Part shown: positions 1 to 7,127 of the stretch, piece by piece
Numbering within the stretch: position 1 is the stretch's first letter
Layout of the letters: each line of letters starts with the position of its first letter
Notes under the pieces: model-generated
What the model saw: the letters and a program-made list of their open reading frames with translations, nothing else
Told to the model about the DNA's origin: nothing
Databases searched by the model: none
Position numbers and translations under genes: made by a program
Assembly: GCA_910579485.1 (NCBI GenBank)
Contig: CAJTVO010000040.1
Span: 1 to 25,657, forward strand
DNA: 25,657 bases
Direction: 5' to 3'
From: an uncultured Oscillospiraceae bacterium
Lineage (GTDB): Bacteria > Bacillota > Clostridia > Oscillospirales > Oscillospiraceae

Positions 1-173
1 GCCCGGAAGGCCTCCTCCCAGTTCTCCTCCTCCATGGACCGGAGCAGCAGCTCGTAGCTGCCGTCGTCCAGGAACTTCAATACGTACTTCTGGATAAATT
101 TCTCGCTGGGCAGCCGTCCGGAAACGCCTGCGAAGTCGCCGTCCAGGGCGGCGTAGCACTCCTTCAGCGTCAT
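1..173 (-). CDS. Hpt-domain-like phosphotransfer protein (N-terminal part, runs off window)
   Basis: The reading frame starts with ATG at 173 after a strong GGAGGAGCTATC ribosome site and stays open for 57 codons to the window edge. The visible protein begins MTLKECYAALDGDF, continues with RLPSEKFIQKYVLKFLDD and ends EENWEEAFRA. This resembles the short single-domain histidine phosphotransfer (Hpt) proteins of Clostridia, in which the phospho-accepting His lies just after the last visible residues, in an AHxLKG motif. That His is outside the window, so the assignment rests on similarity of the N-terminal half. The gene starts 46 bp after the REC/HD-GYP/GGDEF gene on the same strand. An Hpt protein would be a plausible phosphate donor or sink for that protein's receiver domain, which is inference. 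Confidence 0.6.
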   Translation of the reverse strand, partial: MTLKECYAALDGDFAGVSGRLPSEKFIQKYVLKFLDDGSYELLLRSMEEENWEEAFR

Positions 174-218
174 GATAGCTCCTCCATTTTTTCTGTCGGT
201 TCAGCGGTATCGCCGCCG

Positions 219-2336
219 TCAATGGGCGAGATTTTCATTGTCTTTGCCGTCTCCGTCCGCGCTGTCGATGGGCGAGATGGCGGAGAACATCTTGCGCATT
301 CCCTCGTCGTAGAAGCGGTAGCAGCCGCGCCCGGCCCGCTTGACCGCGTAGAGGGCCTGATCCGCAGCGTTGAACAGGGTCTCGTAGTCTGTGCCCACCA
401 CGGCGGTGCGGGCCACGCCCATGCTGATGGAGATGGGGAAGCCCTCGAAGGAGCAGGAGGACAGGGCGTTGAAGATGCGGGAGATGATGGGTCTTGCGTC
501 CCCCCGGTACTCCAGAAACAGGAGGAACTCGTCCCCGCCCACCCGGGCGGCGATATCCGCGCCCCGGATGCTCTCGCACAGCTTGGCGGCCAGATACCGG
601 AGCACATGATCGCCGAAGATGTGGCCGTAGTTGTCGTTGGCGGACTTGAAGTGGTCCAGGTCAATGATGGCCATGGCGAAGCGGCTGCCCGGCTCATCCT
701 CCATGCGGGCGATGATCCGCTCCTTGGCGCTGGCATGGTTGAGCAGGCCCGTGAGGTTGTCATGGGAGGCCATGCGCTCCAGGGCGTCCAGCTTCATGCG
801 GGAGTCGTGAACGTCGATGGCCTTGCCGATGGCTCCGGTGAGCTGGGGCGGCTCGTCGCTGGACCAGGTGGCCCGGGCGACAATCCGGGTCCAGCGCTCC
901 TCCTCCCCGATGCGCATCCGGCAGTCGAACCGGACCACGGGCTGGGCGGGGGTGGAGGCGCGGAGGGCGCTGGAGAGGCCGGCCATGGCCTCGCTGTCCA
1001 TGATGCGGCGGATGCAGTCGCTGTGGGTGGGGTCCATGACCGTCTCCTTCAGCCCCAGCCGTTCGGCCCCCCAGGTGTTGAAGGTAATCATGGGCGGAAC
1101 AACGGTGTACTCAAACTGGATCTCCTTGCTCATGGCGGCGAAGAAGCTGAACTTCATCCGCTCGTGCTCCAGGAGCTGCAAGGTCCGCTCGGAGGCGGAG
1201 AGCTCCTCATGGCGGTGGAGCTCGTCGGCCACGGAGCGCATCTCCATGCGGCTGACCCGCTCGCCGGTGTTGGCCGCCATCTCCCCGGGCAGCTTGGCGG
1301 ACACCTCGGTCAGGCACTCCAGCAGCAGGGGGTTGAAGGCGCCGCACTGGCCGTCCAGGATCATCTCCACGGCCTTGTCGTGGGGGATGGCGGGCTTGTA
1401 TACCCGGGGACTGGTCAGGGCGTCGTACACGTCGGCCAGGGCCACGATCTGGGCGGAGATGGGGATCTCGTCCCCCTTCAGGCCGTCGGGGTAGCCCCGG
1501 CCGTCCCAGCGCTCGTGGTGCCAGCGGCAGATGTCCCGGGCCACCTTGATGAGGGCCTCGGAGCCGTGGATGGGCACGGCCTCCATCATGGCGGAGCCGA
1601 TGGTGGTGTGCTCCTTCATGATGGCGAACTCCTCCTCGGTGAACCGGCCGGGCTTGTTGAGGATCTCGCCGGGGATGGCGATCTTGCCCACGTCGTGGAG
1701 GGCGGAAGCGATGCAGATGAGGTTGATGTCCACCGGCGTCAGGGGATACCGGTCGGTCTTCAGCATCAGCCGCTGGAGGAACAGCTCCGTGAGCATCCGG
1801 ATATGGATGACGTGCTGGCCGCTCTCGCCGTTGCGGAACTCGACGATGTGGCTGAGGATGTCGATCATCAGGGTGTTCTGGCGCTCTTTCTCGTAGATCT
1901 GGTCGGCCACCATGCCCACCAGCTTTTTCTGCTTGGCGTAGAGCAGGGTGGTGTTGACCACCCGGCGGTGGACCAGTAGGGCGTTGAAGGGGCGGGTGAT
2001 AAAGTCCGTCACCCCCAGCTTGTAGGCCCGCTCGATGTGCGCGGGCGCGGTCTCGGCGGAGATCATGATGACCGGAATGTCCTCGATCCAGTTGTTCCGG
2101 TTCATGACGGTGAGCACCTCGAAGCCGTCCATCTCCGGCATGACGATGTCCAGCAGGAGCAGGTCGATCTCCATATGGTGCTTCTGGATGGTGCTGACGG
2201 CCTCCAGGCCGTTTTCGGCTTCCAGGATCTCGTATTCCTCTCCCAGCATATCCGCCAGAATGGAGCGGTTCATCTCCGAGTCGTCGGCAATGAGGATCCG
2301 CTGCTTGCGTGTATGTTCTCTGTTAATGGAAGTCAC
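219..2336 (-). CDS. Response regulator with HD-GYP phosphodiesterase and GGDEF cyclase domains
   Basis: This 705-residue cytoplasmic protein has no membrane segment. Residues 12-135 form a receiver domain with acidic DD at 18-19, phospho-acceptor D63 (LLLLDIVMPEMDG) and a late Lys replaced within ITRPF. Residues about 150-350 form an HD-GYP domain with H214-D215 (HDVGKIAIP), HHERWDGRGYP ending at 283, and DVYDAL, the metal-site pattern of c-di-GMP phosphodiesterases. Residues about 370-510 look like a PAS-type sensor segment. Residues about 520-680 form a GGDEF domain with intact GGDEF at 600-604 and an RGAD inhibitory-site motif (RxxD) five residues upstream. Both catalytic signatures look intact, so it may make and break c-di-GMP under phosphorylation control. 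It is followed at 46 bp by an Hpt-like gene. The ATG at 2336 puts the receiver at the expected N-terminal position, with AGAAGGGATGTG just before it. Confidence 0.93.
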   Translation of the reverse strand: MTSINREHTRKQRILIADDSEMNRSILADMLGEEYEILEAENGLEAVSTIQKHHMEIDLLLLDIVMPEMDGFEVLTVMNRNNWIEDIPVIMISAETAPAHIERAYKLGVTDFITRPFNALLVHRRVVNTTLLYAKQKKLVGMVADQIYEKERQNTLMIDILSHIVEFRNGESGQHVIHIRMLTELFLQRLMLKTDRYPLTPVDINLICIASALHDVGKIAIPGEILNKPGRFTEEEFAIMKEHTTIGSAMMEAVPIHGSEALIKVARDICRWHHERWDGRGYPDGLKGDEIPISAQIVALADVYDALTSPRVYKPAIPHDKAVEMILDGQCGAFNPLLLECLTEVSAKLPGEMAANTGERVSRMEMRSVADELHRHEELSASERTLQLLEHERMKFSFFAAMSKEIQFEYTVVPPMITFNTWGAERLGLKETVMDPTHSDCIRRIMDSEAMAGLSSALRASTPAQPVVRFDCRMRIGEEERWTRIVARATWSSDEPPQLTGAIGKAIDVHDSRMKLDALERMASHDNLTGLLNHASAKERIIARMEDEPGSRFAMAIIDLDHFKSANDNYGHIFGDHVLRYLAAKLCESIRGADIAARVGGDEFLLFLEYRGDARPIISRIFNALSSCSFEGFPISISMGVARTAVVGTDYETLFNAADQALYAVKRAGRGCYRFYDEGMRKMFSAISPIDSADGDGKDNENLAH

Positions 2337-2435
2337 ATCCCTTCTTTAGAGCCCGTCCGGCTCCTGCCCCTCGCGGTCTGACGCTCTGGCACGCCCGTCC
2401 GGCCCGGAGGGCATGGGCAAAGCTACGGTTTTTAC

Positions 2436-2464
2436 ATTATAGCAGACTTTCCCCTCTGGGGCAA
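2436..2464 (-). promoter_or_regulatory. Sigma-A-type promoter for the HD-GYP/GGDEF gene
   Basis: Read on the minus strand, TTGCCC (2459-2464) and a perfect TATAAT (2436-2441) are separated by 17 bp. They lie about 100 bp upstream of the ATG at 2336. The ~90-nt leader (2337-2430) is GC-rich with no recognised riboswitch. The location and spacing support it, but the -35 box is only a partial match. Confidence 0.55.
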
Positions 2465-2496
2465 GAAGGAAGTGGAATTTTATATAGGAAATCAAT

Positions 2497-2531
2497 TTCG
2501 CGGGACGCGGCGGTCAGCCGCGCCCCGCGAA
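2497..2531 (-). terminator. Hairpin downstream of pyrI, terminator-like
   Basis: The arms TTCGCGGGACGCGGC and GCCGCGCCCCGCGAA form a 15-bp stem with one mismatch or wobble and a 5-nt loop, 15 bp after the pyrI stop. On the minus strand the following ATTGATTTCC is only weakly T-rich, so termination efficiency is uncertain. It marks the end of the pyrE-pyrB-pyrI unit. Confidence 0.5.
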
Positions 2532-2546
2532 TACGGAACACTTCCC

Positions 2547-2966
2547 TTATTTCCCCGCCTGGGTCTCGCAGTAGAGGCAGCGGTAGATCCGCCTCTCCCG
2601 GTCGGTGAGCTTGAACTCCTGGGGGAGCTCCTGCTCCACGGAGGTGATGCACCGGGGGTTCTTGCAGCGCAGGACGCCGGTGATCCGCTCCGGCAGCTTC
2701 AGCTGCCGCTTCTCCAGCCGCTGCCCGTCCTTGATGATGTTCACGGTGATGTTGGGGTCCACGTAGCCGATGATGTCCCAGTCCAGGTCCAGGATGGTGT
2801 CGATCTTGATGATGTCCTTCTTCCCCAGCTTCCCGCTGGAGACGTTTTTCAGGATGGCCACCGAGCAGTCCAGCTCTCCCAGGCCCAGGATGGCGTACAG
2901 CTCCATGGCCTTCCCGGCGGCGATGTGGTCGATGACGATGCCGTTCTTGATGGAATCAATAGTCAT
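2547..2966 (-). CDS. pyrI: Aspartate carbamoyltransferase regulatory chain
   Basis: This 139-residue protein is slightly shorter than the ~150-residue enterobacterial PyrI. The N-terminal allosteric domain (about 1-95) contains the typical GIVIDHIAAGKA and LGLGELDCSVAIL stretches for nucleotide effector binding. The C-terminal zinc domain has the four-cysteine set C101, C106, C130 and C133 (CKNPRC, CLYC) that binds Zn and contacts the catalytic chain. It starts 18 bp after the pyrB stop in the same transcript, so the two subunits are co-expressed. In known ATCase holoenzymes, PyrI confers CTP/ATP control of the first committed step of pyrimidine synthesis. Nucleotide specificity cannot be read from the sequence alone. 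Confidence 0.96.
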   Translation of the reverse strand: MTIDSIKNGIVIDHIAAGKAMELYAILGLGELDCSVAILKNVSSGKLGKKDIIKIDTILDLDWDIIGYVDPNITVNIIKDGQRLEKRQLKLPERITGVLRCKNPRCITSVEQELPQEFKLTDRERRIYRCLYCETQAGK

Positions 2967-2984
2967 AACGAGTCTCCCTCCTCC

Positions 2985-3908
2985 TTACTGGATGCCCAGC
3001 AGCTTCATGATGAGCGCCATGCGGATATACCGCCCGTAGCGCACCTGGCGGAAATAGGCGGCCCGGGGGTCCTGGTCCACCGCCACGGAGATCTCGTTGA
3101 CGCGGGGCAGGGGGTGGAGGATGCTCAGGTCCGCCTTGGCGTTCTGGAGCTTGTCCGGCGTGAGGATATAGCTGTCCTTCAGGCGCAGGTAGTCCTCCTC
3201 GTTGAAGAACCGCTCCCGCTGGACACGGGTCATGTAGAGGATGTCCAGCTCCGGCATGACCGCCTCCAGATCGGTGGTCTGGGTGTAGGGGATGCCGTTT
3301 TTCTGCAGGACCTCCTTCTTGACGTAGCTGGGCAGCTTCAGCTCCTCCGGGGAGACCAGGACGATCTTGGTCCCGGCGTACCGGCTCATGGCGGAGATGA
3401 GGGAGTGGACGGTGCGCCCGAATTTCAGGTCCCCGCAGAAGCCCACGGTCAGGTTTTCGAACCGGCCCTTCTCATGGTGGATGGTCAGCAGGTCGGTGAG
3501 GGTCTGGGTGGGATGGTTGTGTCCGCCGTCCCCGGCGTTGATGACGGGCACCAGAGAGTGCCTGCCGGCCACCAGGGGCGCGCCCTCCTTGGGGTGGCGC
3601 ATGGCGATGATGTCCGCGTAGCAGGACACGGTGCGCACGGTGTCCGCCACGCTCTCCCCCTTGGCGGCAGAGGAGCTGGAGGCCTCGGAGAACCCCAGCA
3701 CCTGCCCGCCCAGGCTCAGCATGGCGGACTCGAAGCTCAGCCGGGTCCGGGTGGAGGGCTCGAAGAACAGGGTGGCCAGGATTTTTCCGTCGCACTTGTG
3801 GGCGTAGGCGGCGGGGTCCTCGATGATCTTAGCCGCCACCTCCACCAGCTCGTCGATCTCCTGGGTGGACAGCTCCAAAATGTCGATCAGGCTTCTTACG
3901 TTTTCCAT
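2985..3908 (-). CDS. pyrB: Aspartate carbamoyltransferase catalytic chain
   Basis: This 307-residue protein has the usual family length. It condenses carbamoyl phosphate with aspartate to N-carbamoylaspartate in the cytoplasm. Diagnostic motifs are the carbamoyl-phosphate site FEPSTRTR (49-56), the KGES loop with K83, HPTQ (132-135), DLKFGRT (160-166) and HPLPR (265-269). The ATG at 3908 lies one base from the pyrE stop and has GGAGGCAAGTAAG upstream, so translation is probably coupled to pyrE. The pyrI gene follows, giving a class with a regulatory subunit rather than the stand-alone Bacillus-type enzyme. Confidence 0.98.
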   Translation of the reverse strand: MENVRSLIDILELSTQEIDELVEVAAKIIEDPAAYAHKCDGKILATLFFEPSTRTRLSFESAMLSLGGQVLGFSEASSSSAAKGESVADTVRTVSCYADIIAMRHPKEGAPLVAGRHSLVPVINAGDGGHNHPTQTLTDLLTIHHEKGRFENLTVGFCGDLKFGRTVHSLISAMSRYAGTKIVLVSPEELKLPSYVKKEVLQKNGIPYTQTTDLEAVMPELDILYMTRVQRERFFNEEDYLRLKDSYILTPDKLQNAKADLSILHPLPRVNEISVAVDQDPRAAYFRQVRYGRYIRMALIMKLLGIQ

Positions 3909-3909
3909 C

Positions 3910-4557
3910 TTACTTGCCTCCTCCGATCCAGCTCTCGTCCGAAGGATCGTCCCGGAAGGCGATGAGCCTCGCGATGTCCTCCGGGCGGATATAGTTTTCC
4001 TCCGCCGCCACCTGGGCGATGACGTCGAAGGTGGTGAGGCTGACGTTCTTCACGCCCGCCGCCGCCAGGCGCTCCAGGCCCTTCTTCATGCCGTAGGTGA
4101 AGATGCTCACGATGCCCAGGACGTCCGCCCCGGCCTCCCGGAGGACGTTGACCACCTCGATGACGCTGCCGCCGGTGGAGATGAGGTCTTCCACCACGAC
4201 CACCTTCTGGCCTTTTTCCAGCCTGCCCTCGATCTGGTTCTGCCGGCCGTGGTCCTTGTTTCCGGAGCGGACGTAGCCCATGGGGAGGCCCATGATATGG
4301 CCGGTGATGGCGGCATGGGCGATGCCTGCGGTGGAGGTGCCCATGAGGACTTCCACCGTGGGGTATTCCCTCCAGATGGTTTCCGCAAGGGCGGTCTCCA
4401 CGTCGTTTCTCACCTCCAGCGCGGTGAGGGTGAGGCGGTTGTCACAGTAGACCGGGCTTTTGATGCCGCTGGCCCAGGTGAAGGGTTCTTCCGGCCGGAA
4501 GAAGACGGCTTTGATCTTTAACAGGTCTTTGGCGATCAGTTTCGATATTGCTTCCAT
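3910..4557 (-). CDS. pyrE: Orotate phosphoribosyltransferase
   Basis: This 215-residue enzyme transfers ribose-5-phosphate from PRPP to orotate to give OMP. The PRPP-binding signature VVVVEDLISTGGS spans 119-131, and the catalytic-loop region MGYVRSGNKDHGRQ lies at 93-106. The start is placed at the ATG at 4557, nine bases after AAAGG. Another in-frame ATG at 4566 directly abuts that ribosome site and would add three residues. It is the first gene of the pyrE-pyrB-pyrI block. The region just upstream has no convincing promoter and contains the inverted-repeat arm of the insert, so expression may depend on read-through or on a promoter not recognised here. Confidence 0.97.
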   Translation of the reverse strand: MEAISKLIAKDLLKIKAVFFRPEEPFTWASGIKSPVYCDNRLTLTALEVRNDVETALAETIWREYPTVEVLMGTSTAGIAHAAITGHIMGLPMGYVRSGNKDHGRQNQIEGRLEKGQKVVVVEDLISTGGSVIEVVNVLREAGADVLGIVSIFTYGMKKGLERLAAAGVKNVSLTTFDVIAQVAAEENYIRPEDIARLIAFRDDPSDESWIGGGK

Positions 4558-4617
4558 TCTTGTCATCCTTTCTTCTGCCGCGCCTCCGGCGCGGGGGGTG
4601 GTCGTTTCTATTCGATA

Positions 4618-4713
4618 CCCCGGGGGCTTCTCGCCCCCGGACTCCTCGGGTACTTTTTGTGTGAACAAAAAGTACCCAAAAAGTCACTTAAACCTACGGT
4701 TTAAGAATCCCTT
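4618..4713. repeat. Left arm of a long hairpin-rich inverted repeat
   Basis: This segment contains, in order, a GC hairpin (4620-4640), a perfect 13-bp dyad GGGTACTTTTTGT/ACAAAAAGTACCC (4648-4677) and a 27-base CTTAAACCT..AATCCCTT block (4687-4713). The block includes its own AAACC/GGTTT dyad. The same three elements recur in reverse complement at 5680-5776. It lies between the pyrE start and the inserted genes. Confidence 0.75.
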
Positions 4714-4952
4714 TCTCGGGGCCGCCTGTTCGGCGGCCAGCCTCGGCGAGGGGTTTGCGGACATTGGGATAAAATGAAGAGCTGCGGTGCCGCGTGAACC
4801 TCCAGTCCTTCGGGCATCTGATCTAGTGGTCTGGCAATCGACCAGCTCCGGCCGTTAGGCCGCCGAAGGCGGCCCCAGGCTTGCTGGCGGCCGCAGGCCG
4901 CCGCACAGCTGACGCCCTTTCAAAGGGGTAGAGCCATCTACGGGGTTTCGCT
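4714..4952. other. Non-coding GC-hairpin-rich stretch
   Basis: No convincing gene was found. The stretch holds several short perfect hairpins: GGCCGCC/GGCGGCC around 4720-4738, GGCCGCC-GAA-GGCGGCC near 4858-4874 and GGCGGCC-GCA-GGCCGCC near 4884-4900. CCCTTT-CAA-AGGGG follows near 4915. They lie 3' of the XRE gene. They could be terminators, a structured RNA or decayed repeat copies; nothing decides between these. Confidence 0.4.
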
Positions 4953-5174
4953 CTAACGGTTGATCTCCGGGTTATCGGTCCTGCCTACCAGATAATCCAG
5001 CGAAACCTTGAAATGATCCGCCAGCATAATGAGGCCCCGTACCTCCGGATAGTTGAGGCCCCGTTCATAGGTATATACGGAATGACGCTTTACTCCAATA
5101 ATATCTCCAACCTCTGTCTGTGTCATGCCGTTCTCTAACCGTAATTCCTTGATCCTTTCGGAAAAATCTGCCAT
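4953..5174 (-). CDS. XRE-family helix-turn-helix repressor
   Basis: This 73-residue protein begins MADFSERIKELRLENGMTQTE. The start at 5174 is chosen because GGGAGGAATT precedes that ATG; a longer in-frame start at 5198 has no such site. It is a single Cro/C1-type HTH domain with a recognition-helix region VGDIIGVKRHSVYTYERGLNYP and the C-terminal SLDYLVGRTD typical of small Clostridial phage-like or element-borne regulators. No separate effector domain is present. It is divergent from the small gene at 5255, with a palindrome over the intervening promoter, so it probably represses that gene and perhaps itself. Confidence 0.9.
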   Translation of the reverse strand: MADFSERIKELRLENGMTQTEVGDIIGVKRHSVYTYERGLNYPEVRGLIMLADHFKVSLDYLVGRTDNPEINR

Positions 5175-5191
5175 AATTCCTCCCAAACATC

Positions 5192-5239
5192 TTGACAAGG
5201 AACATTAGACTAGCTATAATAGATGCTAGTTTAATGTTC
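5192..5239 (+). promoter_or_regulatory. Consensus promoter framed by a 15-bp palindromic operator
   Basis: TTGACA (5192-5197) and TATAAT (5215-5220) are both perfect and are 17 bp apart. The sequences at 5200-5214 (GAACATTAGACTAGC) and 5225-5239 (GCTAGTTTAATGTTC) are inverted repeats with one mismatch. They cover the spacer and the start region and bracket the -10 box. A bound XRE dimer or tetramer here would block polymerase, which is inferred from the geometry. Confidence 0.85.
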
Positions 5240-5254
5240 TAAGGAGTGATGTTT

Positions 5255-5506
5255 ATGAACCAACTAATGGAAACTCTGTTTGACCTAATGAATGGCCCCT
5301 GTTCATCGGAAGCGGAGCGCCGGGCGGTCAAGGGATCAGCGAAAGCGATCCAAGCGGTGAAGGATCGTCTGACTCTCGAAGAATTTGACGCTCTCTGGCG
5401 CGCAACTACGGACATAGAAAACGCCGGTTACCTAGACAGCTTCGCACTGGGCTTCCGTTTAGGGATGCAATTGACCATAGAGGGTCTGCGTCCTATTGTG
5501 GAATAG
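5255..5506 (+). CDS. Small protein of unknown function, XRE-controlled
   Basis: This 83-residue protein begins MNQLMETLFDLMNG. The ATG at 5255 is preferred because AAGGAG ends 8 bases upstream. In-frame GTG 5246 and ATG 5249 overlap or abut that ribosome site. It is acidic to neutral and predicted helical, with no signal peptide or membrane segment. The end of the protein, ALGFRLGMQLTIEGL, resembles small DUF6809-like proteins of Clostridial elements, but this is a weak impression. It has the best promoter of the insert and is divergent from its likely repressor. A phage/plasmid accessory, toxin or regulatory role cannot be distinguished. Confidence 0.7.
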   Translation: MNQLMETLFDLMNGPCSSEAERRAVKGSAKAIQAVKDRLTLEEFDALWRATTDIENAGYLDSFALGFRLGMQLTIEGLRPIVE

Positions 5507-5679
5507 AAGGGCCAGCCGCCCAAAAGCACCAAAACGCCAGACCCTCGTGCCGAGTGCCGCGAGGCAACCAGCACCATCAATAGAATTGTGCGCAGGAGTA
5601 AGCACCGGCATCGGCCCAAAGCACGGACGGTAGACCAGCCAATCTACAGGTCGTAGCGTAATTAAACGCCCCCGTAATC
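5507..5679. other. Non-coding stretch downstream of the small insert gene
   Basis: No supported ORF, RNA or promoter was found. Codon texture differs from the neighbouring genes and the GC content is somewhat lower than in the pyr genes, consistent with foreign or decayed DNA. It ends at the right repeat arm. Confidence 0.4.
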
Positions 5680-5776
5680 AAGGGATTCTTAAACCGCCAG
5701 GTTTAAGCCCGCTTTTGCCTACTTTTCGCGGGGGCGAAAAGTAGGCCCGGGGTCCGGGGCTGGGAAAGCCCCGGGC
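5680..5776. repeat. Right arm of the hairpin-rich inverted repeat
   Basis: The 28-base block at 5680-5707 is the reverse complement of 4687-4713 except for a small difference at the centre of its dyad. It is followed by the 12-bp dyad GCCTACTTTTCG/CGAAAAGTAGGC (5717-5746) and the GC hairpin CCGGGGCT/AGCCCCGG (5754-5774). These mirror the order of elements in the left arm. The last hairpin is 6 bp from the stop of the HAD gene and may also act as its terminator. Confidence 0.75.
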
Positions 5777-5779
5777 CGG

Positions 5780-6418
5780 TCAAAGCAGAAGCTTTTTCAG
5801 ACCAACAAGGTCCTCTGCAATGAAGGAAGCCCCTGCCACCGCAAGCTCCTCCCGGGAACCATAGCCGTATAAGACCCCGATGCAGGGGATCCCGTTCTCC
5901 CGGGCCCCCTCCACGTCATGCCTCCGGTCGCCCACCATAACCACGGAGGAGATATCCTTTGCATAACCGAGCGCCTGACGGACGACGGCGGCTTTCCTCG
6001 CCCCGTCCTCGTTGCCCAGGGGCGCGCCGCAGATATGCTCAAAATACTCAGCCAGTCCGAAATGCTTTAACACCCGCACCGCCTGGACCTCCGGCTTGGA
6101 GGTAGCCACCATCAGCTGGAGCCCCGCCTCCTTCAGCTCCCGCAGCAGCGCCGCCACCCCGGGATAGGGCGCGTTCTCCAGCCACCCCTTCTCCACGAAG
6201 TGCTCCCGGAAGACCGCCACCGCCTTCGCCGTCTGCTCCGGCGTAAAACCATAATATTCCGGCAGGGACTGGTTAAGGGGCGGCCCGATAAATTTCAACA
6301 GATTGCCAGGCTCCTCCCGGATGCCGAAATGTGCCAGCGCCCGGGCCAAGGAGTTGGTGATCCCCGGCGCGGAATCCGTCAGGGTCCCGTCCAGGTCAAA
6401 TAAAACCGTTTTCCACAT
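5780..6418 (-). CDS. HAD-superfamily phosphatase (Gph/PpaX-like)
   Basis: This 212-residue protein has HAD motif I DLDGT (D8, D10), motif II in VATSKP (T106), a motif III Lys in the GARKAA region (K142) and motif IV GDRRHD (G163-D168). The alpha-helical cap lies at about residues 15-85, giving a subclass I Gph-type phosphatase. The start at 6418 lies 4 bp beyond the pyrF stop with no strong ribosome site, which suggests coupling to pyrF. Its place in the pyrimidine transcript hints at nucleotide or phosphosugar clean-up, for example a nucleotidase or pyrophosphatase role. Substrates of this family cannot be predicted from motifs. It ends next to the inverted-repeat arm of the insert. Confidence 0.9.
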   Translation of the reverse strand: MWKTVLFDLDGTLTDSAPGITNSLARALAHFGIREEPGNLLKFIGPPLNQSLPEYYGFTPEQTAKAVAVFREHFVEKGWLENAPYPGVAALLRELKEAGLQLMVATSKPEVQAVRVLKHFGLAEYFEHICGAPLGNEDGARKAAVVRQALGYAKDISSVVMVGDRRHDVEGARENGIPCIGVLYGYGSREELAVAGASFIAEDLVGLKKLLL

Positions 6419-6422
6419 ACGC

Positions 6423-7127
6423 TCAGCCCACAAATTCTTCCACGCACCGCCGGTACGCCGCCACCGGGTCCTCCGCCTGAGTGACAGGCCGTCCCACGAC
6501 GATATAGTCGCTCCCCAGCTCCCTGGCCCTGGCGGGGGTGGTGACCCGTACCTGATCCCCCACGTCCCCGTCCGCGAACCGCACGCCGGGGGTGACGGTG
6601 AGGAAGCCCTCCCCGCAGCCCTGATGGACCTTCCCCGCCTCCAGCGGAGAGCAGACCACGCCGTCCAGCCCCGCCCCGGCGGCGCATCTGGCATAGTGCA
6701 TCACCACCTGATCCAGGGGCTCCCGGATCAGCAGGTCTTCCTCCATCCGCTCCTGGCTGGTGGAGGTCAGCTGGGTCACGGCAATGAGCAGGGGCCGGGT
6801 GCCGTCGGGCCGGGTCAGGCCCTCCAGGGCGGCCTCCATCATGGCCTTTGTCCCGGCGGCGTGGAGGTTGGTCATGTCCACGTCCAGTCCGGACAGCACC
6901 GACATGGCCTTTTTTACCGTGTTGGGGATGTCGTGGAGCTTCAGGTCCAGAAAAATCTTGTGTCCCCGGGCCTTGATCTCCCGGACAATAGCGGGTCCCT
7001 CGGCGTAATACAGCTCCATGCCGATCTTTACGAAGGGCTTTTGCTCCCCCTCCCGGAACCGGTCCAGGAAGGCCAGGGTCTTCTCCCTGCTGTCGAAGTC
7101 CAGTGCGATGATAACGTCCTTACCCAT
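6423..7127 (-). CDS. pyrF: Orotidine-5'-phosphate decarboxylase
   Basis: This 234-residue protein decarboxylates OMP to UMP, the last step of the pathway. The catalytic tetrad region FLDLKLHDIPNTV gives D61, K63 and D66, with K34 in VKIGMELY and the phosphate-binding end VVGRPVTQAEDP. This is the standard-length group of OMP decarboxylases. The ATG at 7127 follows AGGAGGCGCGCATC and overlaps the end of pyrD by 8 bp. Confidence 0.97.
   Translation of the reverse strand: MGKDVIIALDFDSREKTLAFLDRFREGEQKPFVKIGMELYYAEGPAIVREIKARGHKIFLDLKLHDIPNTVKKAMSVLSGLDVDMTNLHAAGTKAMMEAALEGLTRPDGTRPLLIAVTQLTSTSQERMEEDLLIREPLDQVVMHYARCAAGAGLDGVVCSPLEAGKVHQGCGEGFLTVTPGVRFADGDVGDQVRVTTPARARELGSDYIVVGRPVTQAEDPVAAYRRCVEEFVG

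Larger units (their letters stand above)
4618..5776. mobile_element. Putative insert with inverted-repeat ends inside the pyr locus
   Basis: The segment is bounded by ~96-bp inverted repeats and contains a self-contained repressor / small protein module plus non-coding hairpin-rich DNA. It separates pyrF/HAD from pyrE, which otherwise form one co-directional set. No transposase or integrase is present and no target duplication was identified, so it would be a non-autonomous element or a module between two copies of a dispersed repeat. The mobile nature is inference. Confidence 0.35.

Noticed and set aside
222..1979. Long open frame on the plus strand opposite the HD-GYP/GGDEF gene
   Set aside because: Its translation is rich in G, A, H and V with no domain, as expected opposite a high-GC gene. 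The minus-strand frame has clear family motifs.
5246..5254. Longer start (GTG 5246 or ATG 5249) for the small insert gene
   Set aside because: These codons overlap or abut the AAGGAG ribosome site, whereas ATG 5255 has normal spacing.
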